DNA of 64,000 nt, from the NCBI RefSeq assembly GCF_014230085.1, contig NZ_JACHVB010000014.1:186001-250000 (forward strand), given 5' to 3'. The position numbers and the translations under genes are program-made. The notes below the pieces were generated by a model that worked only from the letters and a program-made list of their open reading frames with translations, did not search any database and was not told the origin of the DNA. This DNA comes from Ruficoccus amylovorans. GTDB taxonomy: Bacteria > Verrucomicrobiota > Verrucomicrobiia > Opitutales > Cerasicoccaceae. Positions 63,104 through 64,000 of this stretch are shown one piece after another (positions within the stretch are counted from its first letter, which is position 1; each line of letters begins with the position of its first letter).

Positions 63104-63241
63104 CGGGCGGCATGTCGTTGGCGGTGGTTGCGTTTGATTAAACCATCGCCACAGAAAAAGCGGAAGGCCTGTCCGGCAGGCGATTTCGCTGTGAATAAAG
63201 GTCGTTTCGACGAGGTCGTTATCTAACGAGGGTATGGACCA

Positions 63242-64000
63242 TCAAAGCGAAGGGCAAGCGCTTCCGGTAGCGGAAGTGGAGTTCTCGGCGATACCTTTGC
63301 CTACGGTCTGGCGATCCGTATAAACGGGCTGCGCGCACAGTTCCACGATCTCGTTGACGGATTGTTTCAGCTGCTCGGGCACGATTTTAAGATAACGGTG
63401 AAGACCGGCGGAGTCTTCGTGAAAGCGCATGATGCCCTGCTCGTCCACCGCGACCCATCCGGGGGGCGAACAGGTAAAGGCTTCGCAGCCGGGGCGCACG
63501 GCTTCGAGCGCGGCGGCGGGGTCCCACATCGGGCGGTCGTAGGGCATGGGTTTGTAGAGCCGGTAGCCTTCGGCCAGAGGATGGTAGCGGGTCCACTCGT
63601 AGTCTTCCAGAATGCTCCGGCACGGGTAGAGCATGGCGAGTCCGATCTCGTACCCGCAGAGGGTGAGCGGTACCGGGCAGTCGTTGAAAAAACGCATCGA
63701 GGCGGAGATGTCGCAGTGCACGTTGTACTCACGGTTATCAAGGGTGGGGTGTCGCTGCACCTCCTCGCTGAAGTCGCCCGCCATGACCACAACACGCCCG
63801 ACCTTGCGGGCGAGCAGTTCGCGTCCGTCAAGGGGGCTGTGTTCGTCGGCTCCGGTGTCAAAAAGTTGGGCGATATTCGTGCTGAAGCCGATCATGAGCA
63901 GCGTGACGGAGCCATCGGCCTCGCGGCTGAGCAGGCGGCGGAGCAGGGCGACGGACGGCTCGTATCCATTTTCCGGATACGAGCGTGGGAAGCGGTCGGG
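63242..64000 (-). CDS. Inosine-uridine nucleoside hydrolase-type protein, N-terminus outside the window
   Basis: 253 codons are visible; the frame stays open to the right edge, so the N-terminus with the Asp-rich metal site is not seen. The readable part fits the IUNH fold: SVTLLMIGFSTNIAQLFDTG, VGRVVVMAGDF, and a segment ending CGYEIGLAMLY that resembles the later substrate-binding strand. Expected activity is hydrolysis of the N-glycosidic bond of a nucleoside to base and ribose. An internal ATG at 63895 should not be taken as the start because family-like sequence (YEPSVALLRRLLSREADGSV) precedes it. Predicted partner of the downstream ribokinase. Some secreted relatives have other roles in polysaccharide clusters. 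Confidence 0.8.
   Translation of the reverse strand, partial: PDRFPRSYPENGYEPSVALLRRLLSREADGSVTLLMIGFSTNIAQLFDTGADEHSPLDGRELLARKVGRVVVMAGDFSEEVQRHPTLDNREYNVHCDISASMRFFNDCPVPLTLCGYEIGLAMLYPCRSILEDYEWTRYHPLAEGYRLYKPMPYDRPMWDPAAALEAVRPGCEAFTCSPPGWVAVDEQGIMRFHEDSAGLHRYLKIVPEQLKQSVNEIVELCAQPVYTDRQTVGKGIAENSTSATGSACPSL

Overview
The window is a high-GC bacterial chromosome segment that most resembles a marine member of the Verrucomicrobiota (Opitutales/Puniceicoccales-like). The grounds are: a sulfatase plus galactan glycoside hydrolase cluster; two secreted proteins with PEP-CTERM-type tails; a DUF5069 protein; a giant GspK/PilX-like protein of the kind found in Verrucomicrobia; a tamB-tamA pair outside Proteobacteria; and many genes with no Shine-Dalgarno sequence. 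The taxonomic call is inference from gene content. No rRNA or tRNA gene, CRISPR array, prophage or insertion sequence was seen.

Layout. 1-8.05 kb: a polysaccharide-use cluster on the + strand (end of an unknown gene, Cys-type sulfatase, GH30, GH35 beta-galactosidase, sodium:solute symporter), suited to a sulfated beta-galactan. 8.2-16.7 kb: DUF5069 protein, the convergent tamB-tamA envelope operon, a small membrane protein and phosphatidylserine decarboxylase. 16.9-22 kb: a P3A-type proton ATPase, hypoxanthine phosphoribosyltransferase, SufE, a one-domain response regulator with a degenerate tail, and a DUF971 protein. 22.1-27 kb: squalene-hopene cyclase behind a TetR gene, divergent from the potassium transporter Kup, with a perfect palindrome between them. 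27.4-33.7 kb: glutamate synthase (gltB-gltD). 34-45.3 kb: PEP-CTERM protein, HAD hydrolase, release factor 1, DEAD-box helicase, class I fumarase, DinG-like helicase, lipoprotein, L,D-transpeptidase and aspartate-semialdehyde dehydrogenase. 45.7-52.7 kb: GlnE, tail-specific protease, Gly-rich RRM protein, TrpF. 52.8-60.7 kb: a tightly packed four-gene minus-strand unit (PEP-CTERM protein, LamG/FG-GAP protein, giant pseudopilin-like protein, small secreted protein). 61-64 kb: LacI regulator, ribokinase and a nucleoside hydrolase that runs off the right edge.

Functional links: gltBD and glnE both belong to ammonium assimilation. tamAB, psd, shc, the L,D-transpeptidase and asd serve envelope building. 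Nucleoside hydrolase and ribokinase form a nucleoside/ribose salvage pair next to a likely local repressor.

The intergenic DNA carries an unusual set of palindromic repeats whose arms are built from 8- or 10-nt tandem units. They occur at 3' ends of genes and in gene spacers through the window. These and the 52.8-60.7 kb cassette are the least explained items here.
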